Origin: Phycisphaerae bacterium
GTDB taxonomy: Bacteria; Planctomycetota; Phycisphaerae; Phycisphaerales; UBA1924
Reading direction: 5' to 3'
NCBI GenBank assembly: GCA_016873295.1
Contig: VGXM01000001.1
Span: 153,716-217,715 of the forward strand
Length of the DNA: 64,000 bases
Numbering within the stretch: the first letter of the stretch is position 1; every line of letters begins with the position of its first letter. The translations under genes were made by a program, and so were the position numbers. Below the pieces are notes generated by a model. The model saw only the letters and a program-made list of their open reading frames with translations, was not told the DNA's origin and did no database searches. This document shows, piece by piece, positions 1-8,651 of this stretch.

Positions 1-440
1 GCCCGGAGCTTGTCCCAGCCGTCCTTGACGGTCTTCTCCGCCGCGCCGCGGATGAGGCCGGGGCTGACGGCGGCGATGAGGCCCTTGCGCTCCAGCACGG
101 AGCCCTTCCAGTCCATCCGCGTCTTGCCGCCGGGCTCGGGCGAGATCGACAGGCGCGATTCCAGCTCCATGCCCATGCCGATCCCGGCGCTGGTCACGCG
201 GATGACGGCGAGGGACGGACGGTTGGATTCGGCGACGCGGAGGGTGGTCTTGAGCGTGCCGCGGACGAAGGAGAAGCCTGGCTTGACGACGCAACGGAGC
301 GAGCCGTCGGCGTCCTTCTCCGCCGACACCAGGTCTGGGATCAGGCTCTTGACCTTGTCCAGGTCGGTGACGGTGTCGAAGACCGTCTCGGGCGGGGCGT
401 CGAAGACCTCGCTGCCGGAGAGTTCGATGCTGGATGCCAT
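1..440 (-). CDS. CoxG-like SRPBCC-fold protein, 3' end beyond the window
   Basis: An open frame runs leftward from ATG at 438-440 to the window edge without a stop, giving the first 146 residues. The start MASSIELSGSEVFDAPPETV, followed by VFDTVTDLDKVKSLIP and a later MDWKGSVLERKGLIAA, is the pattern of the CoxG / START-like (SRPBCC) fold: an N-terminal strand, the 'P..VW..L.D' helix and a long C-terminal helix beginning near GLIRGAAEKTVKDG. The family binds hydrophobic ligands or quinones; CoxG proper helps place CO dehydrogenase on membranes. No CO dehydrogenase gene is visible, so only the fold is called. It lies 174 bases downstream of metK on the same strand. About 150 residues is the usual family length, so little is missing. 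Confidence 0.8.
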   Translation of the reverse strand, partial: MASSIELSGSEVFDAPPETVFDTVTDLDKVKSLIPDLVSAEKDADGSLRCVVKPGFSFVRGTLKTTLRVAESNRPSLAVIRVTSAGIGMGMELESRLSISPEPGGKTRMDWKGSVLERKGLIAAVSPGLIRGAAEKTVKDGWDKLR

Positions 441-614
441 TTGGTCCCCCGATGCGGGCCCGCGGCGAGGCGCGGGCAGGGTCGATCGTAGCGGGACGGC
501 GGGAGTTGCTCCGCCCGCCGGGCGCGTGGCGTGCTTCCCGCCCTGGGGAAGCGTCACCTCGAACCACGGGCGCCCCGCGCATGCGTCCTCGAAGCAGGGA
601 GCATGCCACCCGGA

Positions 615-1823
615 TCAGCCCACGGCCCGCTTGAGGGCCTCGCCCTTGTCCGTCCGCTCCCAGGTGAAGTAGGGGCCCTCGGGCGTGCGGCCGAAGTGGC
701 CGTGCCGGGCGGTGCGCCTATAGATGGGGCGGCGCAGGTCCAGCGTGTCGATGATGCCGCGGGGCGTGAGCGGGAAGACCTCGCGGATGCCCTTGCTGAT
801 CTTGACGGGGTCGGCCTGCTGGGTGCCGAAGCAGTGGACGAGCACGCTGGTGGGCTCGGCCACGCCGATGGCGTAGGAGAGCTGGATCTCGCAGTGCTCG
901 GCCAGCCCGGCGGCGACGACGTTCTTGGCGACGTATCGGGCCATGTAGGCGGCGGAGCGGTCGACCTTGGTCGGGTCCTTGCCGGAGAAGGCGCCCCCGC
1001 CGTGCCGCGCGTACCCGCCGTAGGTGTCCACGATGATCTTGCGGCCCGTGAGCCCCGTGTCGCCGTGGGGCCCGCCGATCTCGAACCGCCCCGTCGGATT
1101 GATGAACGTCCTGATCCCCGGCTTCCACCACTCGCCCAGGACGGGCCGGAGGATGTGCTGGGCCACGGCGTCGGCGAGCGGCGCCTGGCGGTCGTTCCAG
1201 GTCCTGTCGTGCTGGGTGGAGAGGACGACGGTGTCGATGCGAACGGGGCGCTCGCCCTCGTACTCGACCGTGACCTGGCTCTTGGCGTCGGGGCGCAGGC
1301 CGGGGATCAGCCCCTCGCGCCGCACGCGGGCCTGGCGCTCGACCAGGCGGTGGGCGAGCTGGATGGGCAGGGGCATGAGCTCCGGCGTCTGCTTGCAGGC
1401 GTAGCCGAACATCATGCCCTGGTCCCCGGCGCCCTCCTTGTCCACGCCCATGGCGATGTCGGGGGACTGCTTCTTGATGCTCGTGAGCACGGCGACCGAT
1501 TCGTGGTCGAAGGCCATGTCGCCCGAGGTGTAGCCGATCTCCCTGATCACCTCGCGCACGACGTCGGGGATCTCCACGTAGGCCTTCGTGGTGACCTCGC
1601 CGGCGACGACGGCCATGCCGGTGGAGACGAGCGTCTCGCAGGCGACGCGCGAGTGCGGGTCGGCCTCGAGCATGGCGTCGAGGATGGCGTCGGAGATCTG
1701 GTCGGCGACCTTGTCGGGGTGCCCCATCGAGACGGATTCGCTGGTGAAGAGGTGGGCCCCGGCGACGGTGGGCGTCTCGCGGGCCTGGCGTGCGTGGGCG
1801 GTCAGGGGAGCCGTGGTCGTCAT
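615..1823 (-). CDS. metK: S-adenosylmethionine synthetase
   Basis: Makes S-adenosylmethionine from methionine and ATP in the cytoplasm. The 402-residue product carries the family signatures: [17 protein letters not shown] near residue 33 (the ATP/metal-binding start), the hexapeptide GAGDQG in the middle, and [19 protein letters not shown] in the last third. About 20 residues precede the usual family start ([18 protein letters not shown]). The ATG at 1823 has no good Shine-Dalgarno upstream, so the N-terminal extension may be overcalled. It is divergent from purM across 144 bases. No SAM-responsive riboswitch fold was recognised in that gap. Identification is firm. Confidence 0.97.
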   Translation of the reverse strand: MTTTAPLTAHARQARETPTVAGAHLFTSESVSMGHPDKVADQISDAILDAMLEADPHSRVACETLVSTGMAVVAGEVTTKAYVEIPDVVREVIREIGYTSGDMAFDHESVAVLTSIKKQSPDIAMGVDKEGAGDQGMMFGYACKQTPELMPLPIQLAHRLVERQARVRREGLIPGLRPDAKSQVTVEYEGERPVRIDTVVLSTQHDRTWNDRQAPLADAVAQHILRPVLGEWWKPGIRTFINPTGRFEIGGPHGDTGLTGRKIIVDTYGGYARHGGGAFSGKDPTKVDRSAAYMARYVAKNVVAAGLAEHCEIQLSYAIGVAEPTSVLVHCFGTQQADPVKISKGIREVFPLTPRGIIDTLDLRRPIYRRTARHGHFGRTPEGPYFTWERTDKGEALKRAVG

Positions 1824-1967
1824 GGGGCGAGTTTAGCCCGAGTGCCCCGAACCCATCGGCGATGCGTCGGTCCCGTGCCGGTCGGGGCGGGGGCCTTCCA
1901 GCCCCCGTCGGGGCCTGAGAGTCCCCGCCCCGCGCGAGGCCCCGCGCCGGGGAGATACCCTCCGCCC

Positions 1968-3074
1968 ATGCCCACCGCCAAGCCCCGGCGACTCACCTAC
2001 GCCGACGCCGGCGTCGAGCTCGACGCCAAGGACACCTTCACCGAGGGGCTCGAGTCCCTCATGCGCCGGACGTACGGGCCGCGGGTGGTGGCCAACCCCG
2101 GCGGGTTCGCCGGGCTCTTCCGCCTGGACTACAACCAGCGCCTCTTTGCGCGCAACTACAAGGACCCGGTGCTGGTCGCCTGCTGCGACGGCGTGGGGAC
2201 CAAGGTCAAGCTCGCGTCGCAGGTCGGCGTCTTCGACACCGTGGGCATCGACCTGGTGGCGATGAACGTGAACGACCTGGTGGTGCAGGGGGCCGAGCCG
2301 CTCTTCTTCCTGGACTACATCGCGGTGCCCACGGTCGACAAGGCCATGCTGACGGACCTGGTCAAGGGCGTGGTGGAGGGGTGCCGACAGGCGGGGTGCG
2401 CCCTGCTGGGGGGCGAGACGGCGAACATGCCCGACGTTTACGCCCCAGGGGACTTCGACCTGGCCGGGTTCTGCGTGGGGGTGGTGGAGCTGAAGCGGGC
2501 GTCGAACCCCACGCGCGTGCGCGTGGGGGACGTGGTGCTGGGTCTGGCCAGCTCGGGGATCCACAGCAACGGATACTCGCTGGTGCGCAAGGTCGTGGCG
2601 GAGGCGGGGCTGGACCTCTCGGCCCACCACCCGGAGCTGGACGAGGCCCCCAAGCGCGGGCGCAGGAAGCCGGCGCCCAGGCCGCTGGGTCGGGTGCTGC
2701 TGGAGCCGACGCGGATCTACGCCGGGTCGATCACGCGGCTGCTGCGGAACTACCGGGTGAAGAACGTGATCAGCGGGATGGCGCACATCACGGGGAGCGG
2801 GCTGTCGGGGAACCTGGGCCGGGCGCTGCCGCCGACCTGCGATGCGCGGATCGACCGCTCTTCGTGGCCCGTGCCGCCGGTGTTCACGTTCCTGCAGAGG
2901 CACGGCGGGATCGCCGACGGGGAGATGGGCCGCGTGTTCAACATGGGGATCGGCTACTGCCTGATCGTGCGCCCGGCGTTCGCCGAGAGCGTGAAGGAGC
3001 AACTCCAGCGCCTGGGCGAGACGGTCTACACCATCGGCGAGATTGTGAAGGGCAAGGGGCAGGTCCGCGACTGA
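1968..3074 (+). CDS. purM: Phosphoribosylformylglycinamidine cyclo-ligase (AIR synthetase)
   Basis: Closes the imidazole ring in purine synthesis (FGAM + ATP to AIR). The start chosen is the ATG at 1968 because the first recognisable residues, LTYADAGVELDAKDTF, follow it directly; the frame is open far upstream but that part is not conserved. The 368 residues include the PurM signatures CDGVGTKVKLA, DLVAMNVNDLVVQGAEPLFF, GGETANMPDVY and ASSGIHSNGYSLVRKV, the glycine-rich ATP and substrate loops of the PurM/SelD/ThiL fold. A stretch near residue 230 (APKRGRRKPAPRPLG) is an unusually basic loop. It is convergent with the next gene, the two stops 10 bases apart. Confidence 0.97.
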   Translation: MPTAKPRRLTYADAGVELDAKDTFTEGLESLMRRTYGPRVVANPGGFAGLFRLDYNQRLFARNYKDPVLVACCDGVGTKVKLASQVGVFDTVGIDLVAMNVNDLVVQGAEPLFFLDYIAVPTVDKAMLTDLVKGVVEGCRQAGCALLGGETANMPDVYAPGDFDLAGFCVGVVELKRASNPTRVRVGDVVLGLASSGIHSNGYSLVRKVVAEAGLDLSAHHPELDEAPKRGRRKPAPRPLGRVLLEPTRIYAGSITRLLRNYRVKNVISGMAHITGSGLSGNLGRALPPTCDARIDRSSWPVPPVFTFLQRHGGIADGEMGRVFNMGIGYCLIVRPAFAESVKEQLQRLGETVYTIGEIVKGKGQVRD

Positions 3075-3084
3075 ACGGAGCCCC

Positions 3085-3642
3085 TCACTTCTTCCGGCGC
3101 GCCAGCTCGAACTTCACCTTGCCGGCCTCCTGCCCGTCCTTGAAGCTGGTCCAATCCTGCGTGACGTGGTCGGCGTCGACGATGGTGAGGGTGAGGCCGC
3201 CCATGTAGGAGTCGGCGACGCCCCGGTTGGTGCAGTCCTTGAACTTGAACTCCCAGACGCCGGGCTTCTCCGGGACGGCGGCGACCATGCGGGGCTGGTT
3301 GCCGATGGCGCAGTAGTGGGTGACGACGAGCCTGTCGCCGTCCATGTGGTACATGTTGGTCATCTCGTGCCCGGTGCCCGGGAACATGATCTCGCGGATG
3401 ACGTAGCCGTTGGAGGTGACGGCAAAGACGTTGCTGAGCGTGACCTGGCCCTCGCCCGTCTTCATCTCCCACTCGCCCGCGAGGGCCTTGAGGGCGTCGA
3501 GGGGCGAGGGCTTGGCGGGCTCGTGCGTCTCGCCGCCCTTCCTGGCGGGCTGCTCGGCGGGCGGCGCCAGCGCGAGGAGCCCGGCGGCGATGCCGCCCAT
3601 GGCGACGACGGCGAACCCGAGCGCGAGGCGAGTGGTCCTCAT
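3085..3642 (-). CDS. Small exported protein, DUF1579-like beta-barrel
   Basis: A 185-residue product starting at ATG 3642, chosen because GGGGAG lies 8 bases upstream and because residues 5-27 form a clean signal or anchor segment (LALGFAVVAMGGIAAGLLAL). After a proline/lysine linker comes a domain opening with 'LKALAGEWEMKT' and continuing VTSNGYVIREIMFPG, MYHMDGDRLVVTHYC and QDWTSFKDG. This matches small lipocalin-like proteins annotated DUF1579 or 'heme-binding' that have a 'GxW' near the start of the barrel. The ligand is unknown. The frame stays open upstream into the acyltransferase region, but that part is out-of-frame shadow. The family name is an inference from pattern memory. Confidence 0.65.
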   Translation of the reverse strand: MRTTRLALGFAVVAMGGIAAGLLALAPPAEQPARKGGETHEPAKPSPLDALKALAGEWEMKTGEGQVTLSNVFAVTSNGYVIREIMFPGTGHEMTNMYHMDGDRLVVTHYCAIGNQPRMVAAVPEKPGVWEFKFKDCTNRGVADSYMGGLTLTIVDADHVTQDWTSFKDGQEAGKVKFELARRKK

Positions 3643-3746
3643 GTCGAATCTCCCCAGGGCGCGGCGTCCGCCGGGCCGAATTCGGGGCATCGTAGTGGTG
3701 GGGAGCGCGGCCCGCCCGGGGCGCCCCCGCGTGCGTCCGCGGGCGC

Positions 3747-4916
3747 TCACGAGAGGGTCCGCCCCGCGGCGATCTCGGCGCGGTCGCGGTCGCTGCGGTC
3801 GACGATCGCCTCGAGCTCGGCGTCCGTCATCCAGGGCAGGCTCCGGAGCTTGTCGCGCAGCGCGGCGGGGAAGGGGCGATCGGTTCGCTCGTGCGGCGGT
3901 CGGCTCTTCCACGAGCGGTGCATCCACAGGTACTGGCGCGGCGCCCTGCGGACCATCGTCTCGAAGGCCCGGCGGTACCGGGCCGTCAGGTAGAAGAGCG
4001 GATCGGGCTGGCTCGCCCAGTCCTCGGGGCCGAACATGTCGCTGATCTCGGCGACGTAGGAGAGCCCGGCGTCGCCGCCCGGCGCGCGCCACGCGTGGGG
4101 CGGGTCGGCGTGCCAGCGACGGAGCCCGCCGGGCACCTCGGATCCGGTCGTGACGCCGGCGGGCGGGGCCTCGCCGGGCTCGAGCCGGCGCGAGGTGCCG
4201 CACACGATCGTCGCGCCGTGCTGCATCGCCAGCAGCCCGATGGACTTGTAGGTGCTCGCCAGTCGCCCGAAGAAGGGGGCGAAGACGCCGCGGTCGCCCC
4301 CGTTCTGGTCCGCGACGAAGGCGAGGGGCTCGCCCCGGGCGACGACGCGGTCGACGCGCCAGATGGCGCCGAACTTGCTGATGAGGCGGATGCCGTGCGA
4401 CTCGCGCGTGCGCCGGACCCAGGCGTCGAGCGGGGCCAGGTCCAGGGGGCGGTACACGGCGTGGACGGGGAACCCGATCACGGCGAGGGTGTAGCCCATG
4501 AGCTCCCAGTTGCCGCAGTGCGCCGTGATCAGGAGCGTGGGCCGGGACGCCAGCATGGGCGGGAGGGCGGCCTCGACGTGCCCGAGGCGGACGTGTCGGC
4601 ACCACCCGTCGGCGGAGAGCAGGCGCGGTGCGTAGGCGATCTCGACGGCGACCTGGAAGAGGTGCTCGTAGCTGGCGACGGCGGTCTGGCGGCGCCGATC
4701 CGCGTCCCACTCGGGGAACGCGATGCGCAGGTGGCTCAGGGCCCGGTCCAGCCGCTTGCGGTTGGCGGGCAGGGAGGCATAGGTCCGCGCCAGGGCACGG
4801 GCCGCGGCGAGCGAGGGGGTCAGCCCCGCCACCAGCGGCGCCGCGATCAGCGACCGCACGGCGACGCTGAGCGGCCCGTGGAGCCACGTGGGCGGATGGA
4901 GCTTCTTCTTGCCCAC
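3747..4916 (-). CDS. Lysophospholipid / lipid A-type acyltransferase (LpxL/HtrB family)
   Basis: Probably transfers an acyl chain onto a lipid A precursor or similar glycolipid at the inner membrane. The 389-residue protein has an N-terminal hydrophobic segment (about residues 16-45, LSVAVRSLIAAPLVAGLTPS), then RIAFPEWDADRR, the typical early signature of the family. The catalytic H-x4-E motif is HCGNWELMGYTL near residue 133. AVYRPLDLAPLDAWVRRTRE and the FVADQNGG block complete the family layout. A 30-residue poorly conserved stretch (PGEAPPAGVTTGSEVPGG) replaces a short loop. It sits 13 bases downstream of the coiled-coil membrane protein gene and may be co-transcribed with it. It supports a Gram-negative envelope; the exact acceptor cannot be read from sequence. 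Confidence 0.88.
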   Translation of the reverse strand: MGKKKLHPPTWLHGPLSVAVRSLIAAPLVAGLTPSLAAARALARTYASLPANRKRLDRALSHLRIAFPEWDADRRRQTAVASYEHLFQVAVEIAYAPRLLSADGWCRHVRLGHVEAALPPMLASRPTLLITAHCGNWELMGYTLAVIGFPVHAVYRPLDLAPLDAWVRRTRESHGIRLISKFGAIWRVDRVVARGEPLAFVADQNGGDRGVFAPFFGRLASTYKSIGLLAMQHGATIVCGTSRRLEPGEAPPAGVTTGSEVPGGLRRWHADPPHAWRAPGGDAGLSYVAEISDMFGPEDWASQPDPLFYLTARYRRAFETMVRRAPRQYLWMHRSWKSRPPHERTDRPFPAALRDKLRSLPWMTDAELEAIVDRSDRDRAEIAAGRTLS

Positions 4917-4929
4917 GACGGGGCCCGGC

Positions 4930-6324
4930 TCAGCCGCCCGAGGCGGTCTTGGCCCCGGGCACGCCCCCCAGCAGCGTGTACAGCCGGTTCTCGTTGAGCA
5001 CGGGGATGCCGGTCGAACCGGCCTGTTCCATCAGGCGGTTGTACCGCTGCACGCCACGGTCGAGCTCGATCCACCGGAGCATGACCTCGACGGGGGCGGT
5101 GTTGTCGGGGCGGGGCGGGAGCGCGGGGCGCTCGCCCAGCACGAGGAAATCCACGTCGCCCGTCAGCTCGCTGACCACCTGCCCGCCCCAGGACTCGATG
5201 ATCGCGATCAGGTCGGTGCGCTCGCGGGGAGTGACCAGCCCGTCGCGGTCGGCGTCGAAGTCGCCGAAGACCACGAACTTGTAGACCTTGTTGGGGTCGT
5301 ACAGGGGGTTGGCGACGACGTCGCCCGGGACGACGGGGTTGCCGCGGGTCTCGGCCAGCACGCGGCAGGTGGCGCTGCTCTGGTCGATGGAGATCACTTC
5401 GAGGGCGGCCTTGCCGGGCGGGTAGTCACCCTGGGCGTCGGGGCGGAGCTGGGCCGCCGACCCGTACACCGAGAAGGTCATCCCGAGGACGACCTTGTTC
5501 CGGCTGCCGACCCCGATGACGACCTGGCGGTCGCCGGGGCTGATGGCGATGACTGAGCCGTCCACCAGGGCGTATTCGTCGTCGGGCCGCAGGGCCTGCC
5601 CGGACCGCTGCCCGCGCAGGGAGGCGATCTGGCCCTTGAGCACGGCGTTCTCCTCGCGGACGCGGGTCAGGTCTTCGGACAGGCGCATCTCGCGCTCGCG
5701 CGCTTCCTGCTCCACGCGCGACACCTTGCCGTCCATGCTGGCCTGCAGGCGGTCGGTCCCCTGGCGGAACTGGGACACGAGCTCCGCGTTGCGGGCCACG
5801 TCGGCGCCCAGGCCCGACAGGAGCTCCTCGTAGCGGCGCTCGATGCCCGCAACGCGGCGCTGCTCGTTCTGCAGGTCCGTGAGCGCGGTCTGCAGGTCGG
5901 CGTTGGCCTTCACGTACTGGGCCTGGAGCCCGTCCAGCCGCGCCTGGCGCTCGCGGAGCACCTGGAGCAGCGGCGCGTTGGTCGCCCCCTCCACCTGCCC
6001 CACCACCTCCTGGAGGCGGGCCAGGGACGTGCGCCGATCGCCGGTGACGATGGTCATGGCCTTCTGCTGGGCGTCGGCGAGGTAGCCCACCAGCGAGCCG
6101 CGGTTGCGCTTGGCCTCGTCGAGGAGGGCGACGACGTCGTCGCGCTGGCGCTCGTCGGGGCGGATGATCTCGCCCTGCTGCGTCTGCTGGGCCAGCAGGT
6201 CGCGCCGGGCGCCCTGAAACTTGCCGTAGAAGACGATGCTGGTCACGAACAGGCCCAGGGCCAGGACGGACAGAATCGCCACCGTGACCCCGACGCCGAC
6301 GCTCGTACCCGTGCGTGATGCCAT
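4930..6324 (-). CDS. Single-pass membrane coiled-coil protein with BRCT-like C-terminal domain
   Basis: The start is ATG 6324, since a membrane segment follows at once (residues 9-31, VGVTVAILSVLALGLFVTSI). Residues about 35-270 are rich in E, R, Q, L and A with heptad character (RQARLDGLQAQYVKANADL, RVEQEAREREMRLSEDL), a long coiled coil. A compact beta region follows (VIAISPGDRQVVIGVGSRN). The last 120 residues, beginning YKFVVFGDFDADRDGLV, then LIAIIESWGGQVVSELTGD, VDFLVLGERP and GIPVLNENRLYTLLGG, follow the order of a BRCT domain (strand, helix, GG turn, 'd.lV.g', C-terminal helix). BRCT domains normally act in DNA repair in the cytoplasm, so a membrane-tethered one is odd. No function is assigned. 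Which side of the membrane it faces cannot be told. Confidence 0.7.
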   Translation of the reverse strand: MASRTGTSVGVGVTVAILSVLALGLFVTSIVFYGKFQGARRDLLAQQTQQGEIIRPDERQRDDVVALLDEAKRNRGSLVGYLADAQQKAMTIVTGDRRTSLARLQEVVGQVEGATNAPLLQVLRERQARLDGLQAQYVKANADLQTALTDLQNEQRRVAGIERRYEELLSGLGADVARNAELVSQFRQGTDRLQASMDGKVSRVEQEAREREMRLSEDLTRVREENAVLKGQIASLRGQRSGQALRPDDEYALVDGSVIAISPGDRQVVIGVGSRNKVVLGMTFSVYGSAAQLRPDAQGDYPPGKAALEVISIDQSSATCRVLAETRGNPVVPGDVVANPLYDPNKVYKFVVFGDFDADRDGLVTPRERTDLIAIIESWGGQVVSELTGDVDFLVLGERPALPPRPDNTAPVEVMLRWIELDRGVQRYNRLMEQAGSTGIPVLNENRLYTLLGGVPGAKTASGG

Positions 6325-6544
6325 GTCGTAAAGCTCCCGCGACCGCCGAGCCCGTGCGCGCGCCGGTCGATCACGACCCCAAAAGCCCCCGACCCGTGGC
6401 CGGGTCCATCCCCCGCCACACCCGGCAAGGGACGCAAGTGTCGCGGATCCGAGGGCCCACGTCAAGCCGACCCTATCAACAACCGGCCGGATCGCCCGTC
6501 GCCCCCCGGGGGGGATGCTCCCGGGCCCCCGCCCGCCACCGAAC

Positions 6545-6565
6545 GGAATACTCCGGTAGTATTCC
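6545..6565 (+). promoter_or_regulatory. Perfect inverted repeat just before apaG
   Basis: GGAATACT at 6545-6552 and AGTATTCC at 6558-6565 are exact inverse copies around CCGGT, ending five bases before the apaG ATG at 6571. The block is AT-rich against its surroundings and includes TAGTAT, a possible -10 box; no Shine-Dalgarno sits between it and the start. It could be an operator over a promoter that gives a leaderless mRNA, or an RNA hairpin at the start codon. The inverted repeat is seen directly; its role is inferred. Confidence 0.55.
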
Positions 6566-6570
6566 GCCCG

Positions 6571-7026
6571 ATGACCCACCCGACGGGCACGCGAACCTCG
6601 GTCGGTTCGTTGCCCATCGAGGTGTTGCCGCCGCACGCCTCCGAGGTGGTGACGGAGGGGTTCCGCGTGCGCGCGGTGCCGATGTTCCTGCCCGACCGGT
6701 CGGACCCGGAGGGTTCGCACGGGACGCCGTGCTGGGTCTTTGGGTACGACGTCCGCATGACCAACGAGGGTCGGGTCGGCGCCCGCCTGCTCACCCGCAA
6801 GTGGCGGGTGATCGACGCCCGGGGAGACGTCCAGGAGATCGAGGGGGCGGGCGTGGTCGGTCGGCACCCGGACCTGGAGCCGGGTCAGAGCTACGAGTAC
6901 TCGAGCTTCTGTCCGCTGCGCACGCCCTGGGGCACGATGGAAGGGCACTACGTCTTCGAGGACCGCGGCGGGCGCCGGTTCCAGATCCAGATCGGGCGCT
7001 TCTACCTGGTCGCGCCCGGGCGCTGA
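6571..7026 (+). CDS. apaG: ApaG-domain protein
   Basis: A 151-residue protein with the ApaG (DUF525) fibronectin-III-like fold: FGYDVRMTNEGRVGARLLTR, KWRVIDARGDVQEIEGAGVV, then GRHPDLEPGQSYEYSSFCPL and GTMEGHYVF. Those blocks are the core family signature. ApaG is linked in proteobacteria to cobalt/magnesium resistance and diadenosine tetraphosphate hydrolysis, but its biochemical role is unsettled. The N-terminal 25 residues extend beyond the usual start. A perfect inverted repeat ends five bases before the ATG. It is convergent with purB. Confidence 0.92.
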   Translation: MTHPTGTRTSVGSLPIEVLPPHASEVVTEGFRVRAVPMFLPDRSDPEGSHGTPCWVFGYDVRMTNEGRVGARLLTRKWRVIDARGDVQEIEGAGVVGRHPDLEPGQSYEYSSFCPLRTPWGTMEGHYVFEDRGGRRFQIQIGRFYLVAPGR

Positions 7027-7085
7027 CAGGGTCGCGACGCCCGGGCTGAGTCCGCGGAGCCTGGGATGGTGCGTGGCGCCGGAAC

Positions 7086-7111
7086 CCGAGGCTTCGAAGA
7101 CTCAGCCTCGG
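7086..7111 (+). terminator. Hairpin between convergent apaG and purB
   Basis: CCGAGGCT (7086-7093) pairs exactly with AGCCTCGG (7104-7111), leaving a 10-base loop. It is followed by CGTGGGGAGCGCG. The same layout occurs at 10587-10617 and 19927-19958, also between convergent genes. No T-run follows, so it is not a classic intrinsic terminator; 3'-end processing or transcript separation is a reasonable guess. Confidence 0.5.
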
Positions 7112-7127
7112 CGTGGGGAGCGCGACG

Positions 7128-8633
7128 TCAGACCCGTGGCCCGCTGTCGTCCAGTTGCGCGATCGCCTCGCCGTACCGCTGGCGCAGGGGCTCGACGACG
7201 TCCCTGATGAAGCGTTCGGTCTGCTCGACGCTGCGCCCGACGTACTTCATGGGGTCGAGGAGGCCCTCCCAGTCGAGGTCCGCCGAGAGGGGCCCGCCGC
7301 GGGCTTTGGATCGGAAGGCCCTGTCGTTCCGGAGGCGGTCGAGGAGGTCGTTGTCGAGGCCTTCCTGCTTGACGCGCATGCCCGCGGCCTGGGCGTGGAG
7401 GCGGATCTTCTCGTGGTACACCTGGCGGTCGCCCCCGAGCTTGACGCAGGCCATGAGGATGTTCTCGGTGGCGAGGAAGGGGAGTTCGGCCAGGAGGTTC
7501 TTGCGAACCATCGCCTCGTGGACGATGAGCCCGCTCGCGACGTTGTGCATGAGGTCGAGGGCGCCGTCGAGGGCGAGGAAGGCCTCGGGGAGAGAGAGGC
7601 GGCGGTTGGAGGAGTCATCGAGCGTGCGTTCGAGCCACTGGGTGGCGGCGGTGTCGTAGGCGTTGCCGACGAGGTTCATGACGAAGCGCGTCAGGCCGCA
7701 GATCCGCTCGCAGCGCATGGGGTTGCGCTTGTAGGGCATGGCCGAGGAGCCGATCTGCTTGTCCTCGATGGGCTCGTCGAGCTCCTTGCGGTTGCAGAGC
7801 AGGCGGATGTCGGTGGCGATCTTGTGGAGGACGGAGGCAACGGAAGCGAGGTCGGCGAGGATTCTGGCATCCTCGACCCGTGGGTAAGTTTGCCCAACCA
7901 CCGTGTGTGGATTGGAGACGATCCAATCCTGTGGAGTGAAGTGCGCATCGACAAGGGAATGAAGGAACTTATCCTCCAACAGGTCCACATCTTTGGTGCT
8001 GCCCGAAAACAACTTAAGAAACGAAGCTTGCGTGCCCGTCGCACCTCGAAGCCCGCGTGGGAATGGACCGCGCTCAAAGGCCTGCCCGTGAGCCAGCGAC
8101 AGGTCATAGGCCCACATCGCCATGCGGCGCCCGACTGTTGTCGGCTGCGCGGGTTGATAATGCGTAAAACCGAGAGTGCCACACGCTTTCCATTGTGCAG
8201 CACATTCGCACAGCGAGTGAACCACACGCACTGTCTTTTTCATGACCATGCGGAAGCTCTGCGTCAGGATCACCCAATCCGCATTGCACACCACGTCCTG
8301 ACTCGTCATCCCCAGATGGATGATCCCCCTGGCCTTCGGGCACGAGTCGCCCAGCGCGTGGACGTGGGCCATCACGTCGTGGCGGAGTTCGCGTTCGTAC
8401 TTTTCGGCGAGGCGGATCTCGTCGTCGGTGATCCCGCGGGCGACGACGGCCCGGAGTTCCTCGACCTGCTCCCTGCTCACCGGCAGGCCCAGTTCGTGCT
8501 GGGCCTGGGCGACCGCCAGCCAGATCCGCCGCCACAGGTCGAACTTGTGTCGGGGCGACCACAAGCGCAGCATCGCCCGGCTCGCGTTGCGGGTGGCGAG
8601 CGGGCTGGAGTAGGTGTCGTAGGGGGGGGACAT
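7128..8633 (-). CDS. purB: Adenylosuccinate lyase
   Basis: Splits SAICAR and adenylosuccinate in purine synthesis. Start ATG 8633 gives 501 residues opening PPYDTYSSPLATRNASRAML. Motifs of the fumarase/aspartase superfamily are present: IIHLGMTSQDVVCNAD (His/Thr-Ser region), GFTHYQPAQPTTVGRR (second substrate His), and GSSAMPYKRNPMRCE, the flexible signature loop with the catalytic serine. It resembles the longer eukaryote-like PurB branch rather than the 430-residue Bacillus type; this is a judgement from length. A stretch of roughly 450 bases inside the gene (about 7860-8310) has about half G+C and unlike codon choice compared with the rest. The reading frame is intact throughout, so the gene is probably functional. 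Confidence 0.95.
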   Translation of the reverse strand: MSPPYDTYSSPLATRNASRAMLRLWSPRHKFDLWRRIWLAVAQAQHELGLPVSREQVEELRAVVARGITDDEIRLAEKYERELRHDVMAHVHALGDSCPKARGIIHLGMTSQDVVCNADWVILTQSFRMVMKKTVRVVHSLCECAAQWKACGTLGFTHYQPAQPTTVGRRMAMWAYDLSLAHGQAFERGPFPRGLRGATGTQASFLKLFSGSTKDVDLLEDKFLHSLVDAHFTPQDWIVSNPHTVVGQTYPRVEDARILADLASVASVLHKIATDIRLLCNRKELDEPIEDKQIGSSAMPYKRNPMRCERICGLTRFVMNLVGNAYDTAATQWLERTLDDSSNRRLSLPEAFLALDGALDLMHNVASGLIVHEAMVRKNLLAELPFLATENILMACVKLGGDRQVYHEKIRLHAQAAGMRVKQEGLDNDLLDRLRNDRAFRSKARGGPLSADLDWEGLLDPMKYVGRSVEQTERFIRDVVEPLRQRYGEAIAQLDDSGPRV

Positions 8634-8651
8634 GGGAGAAGGGTAAGGGGA

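Noticed and set aside
1824..1967. SAM riboswitch before metK
   Set aside because: The gap shows no recognisable SAM-I, SAM-II or SAH core, and is only 144 bases shared with a divergent gene.
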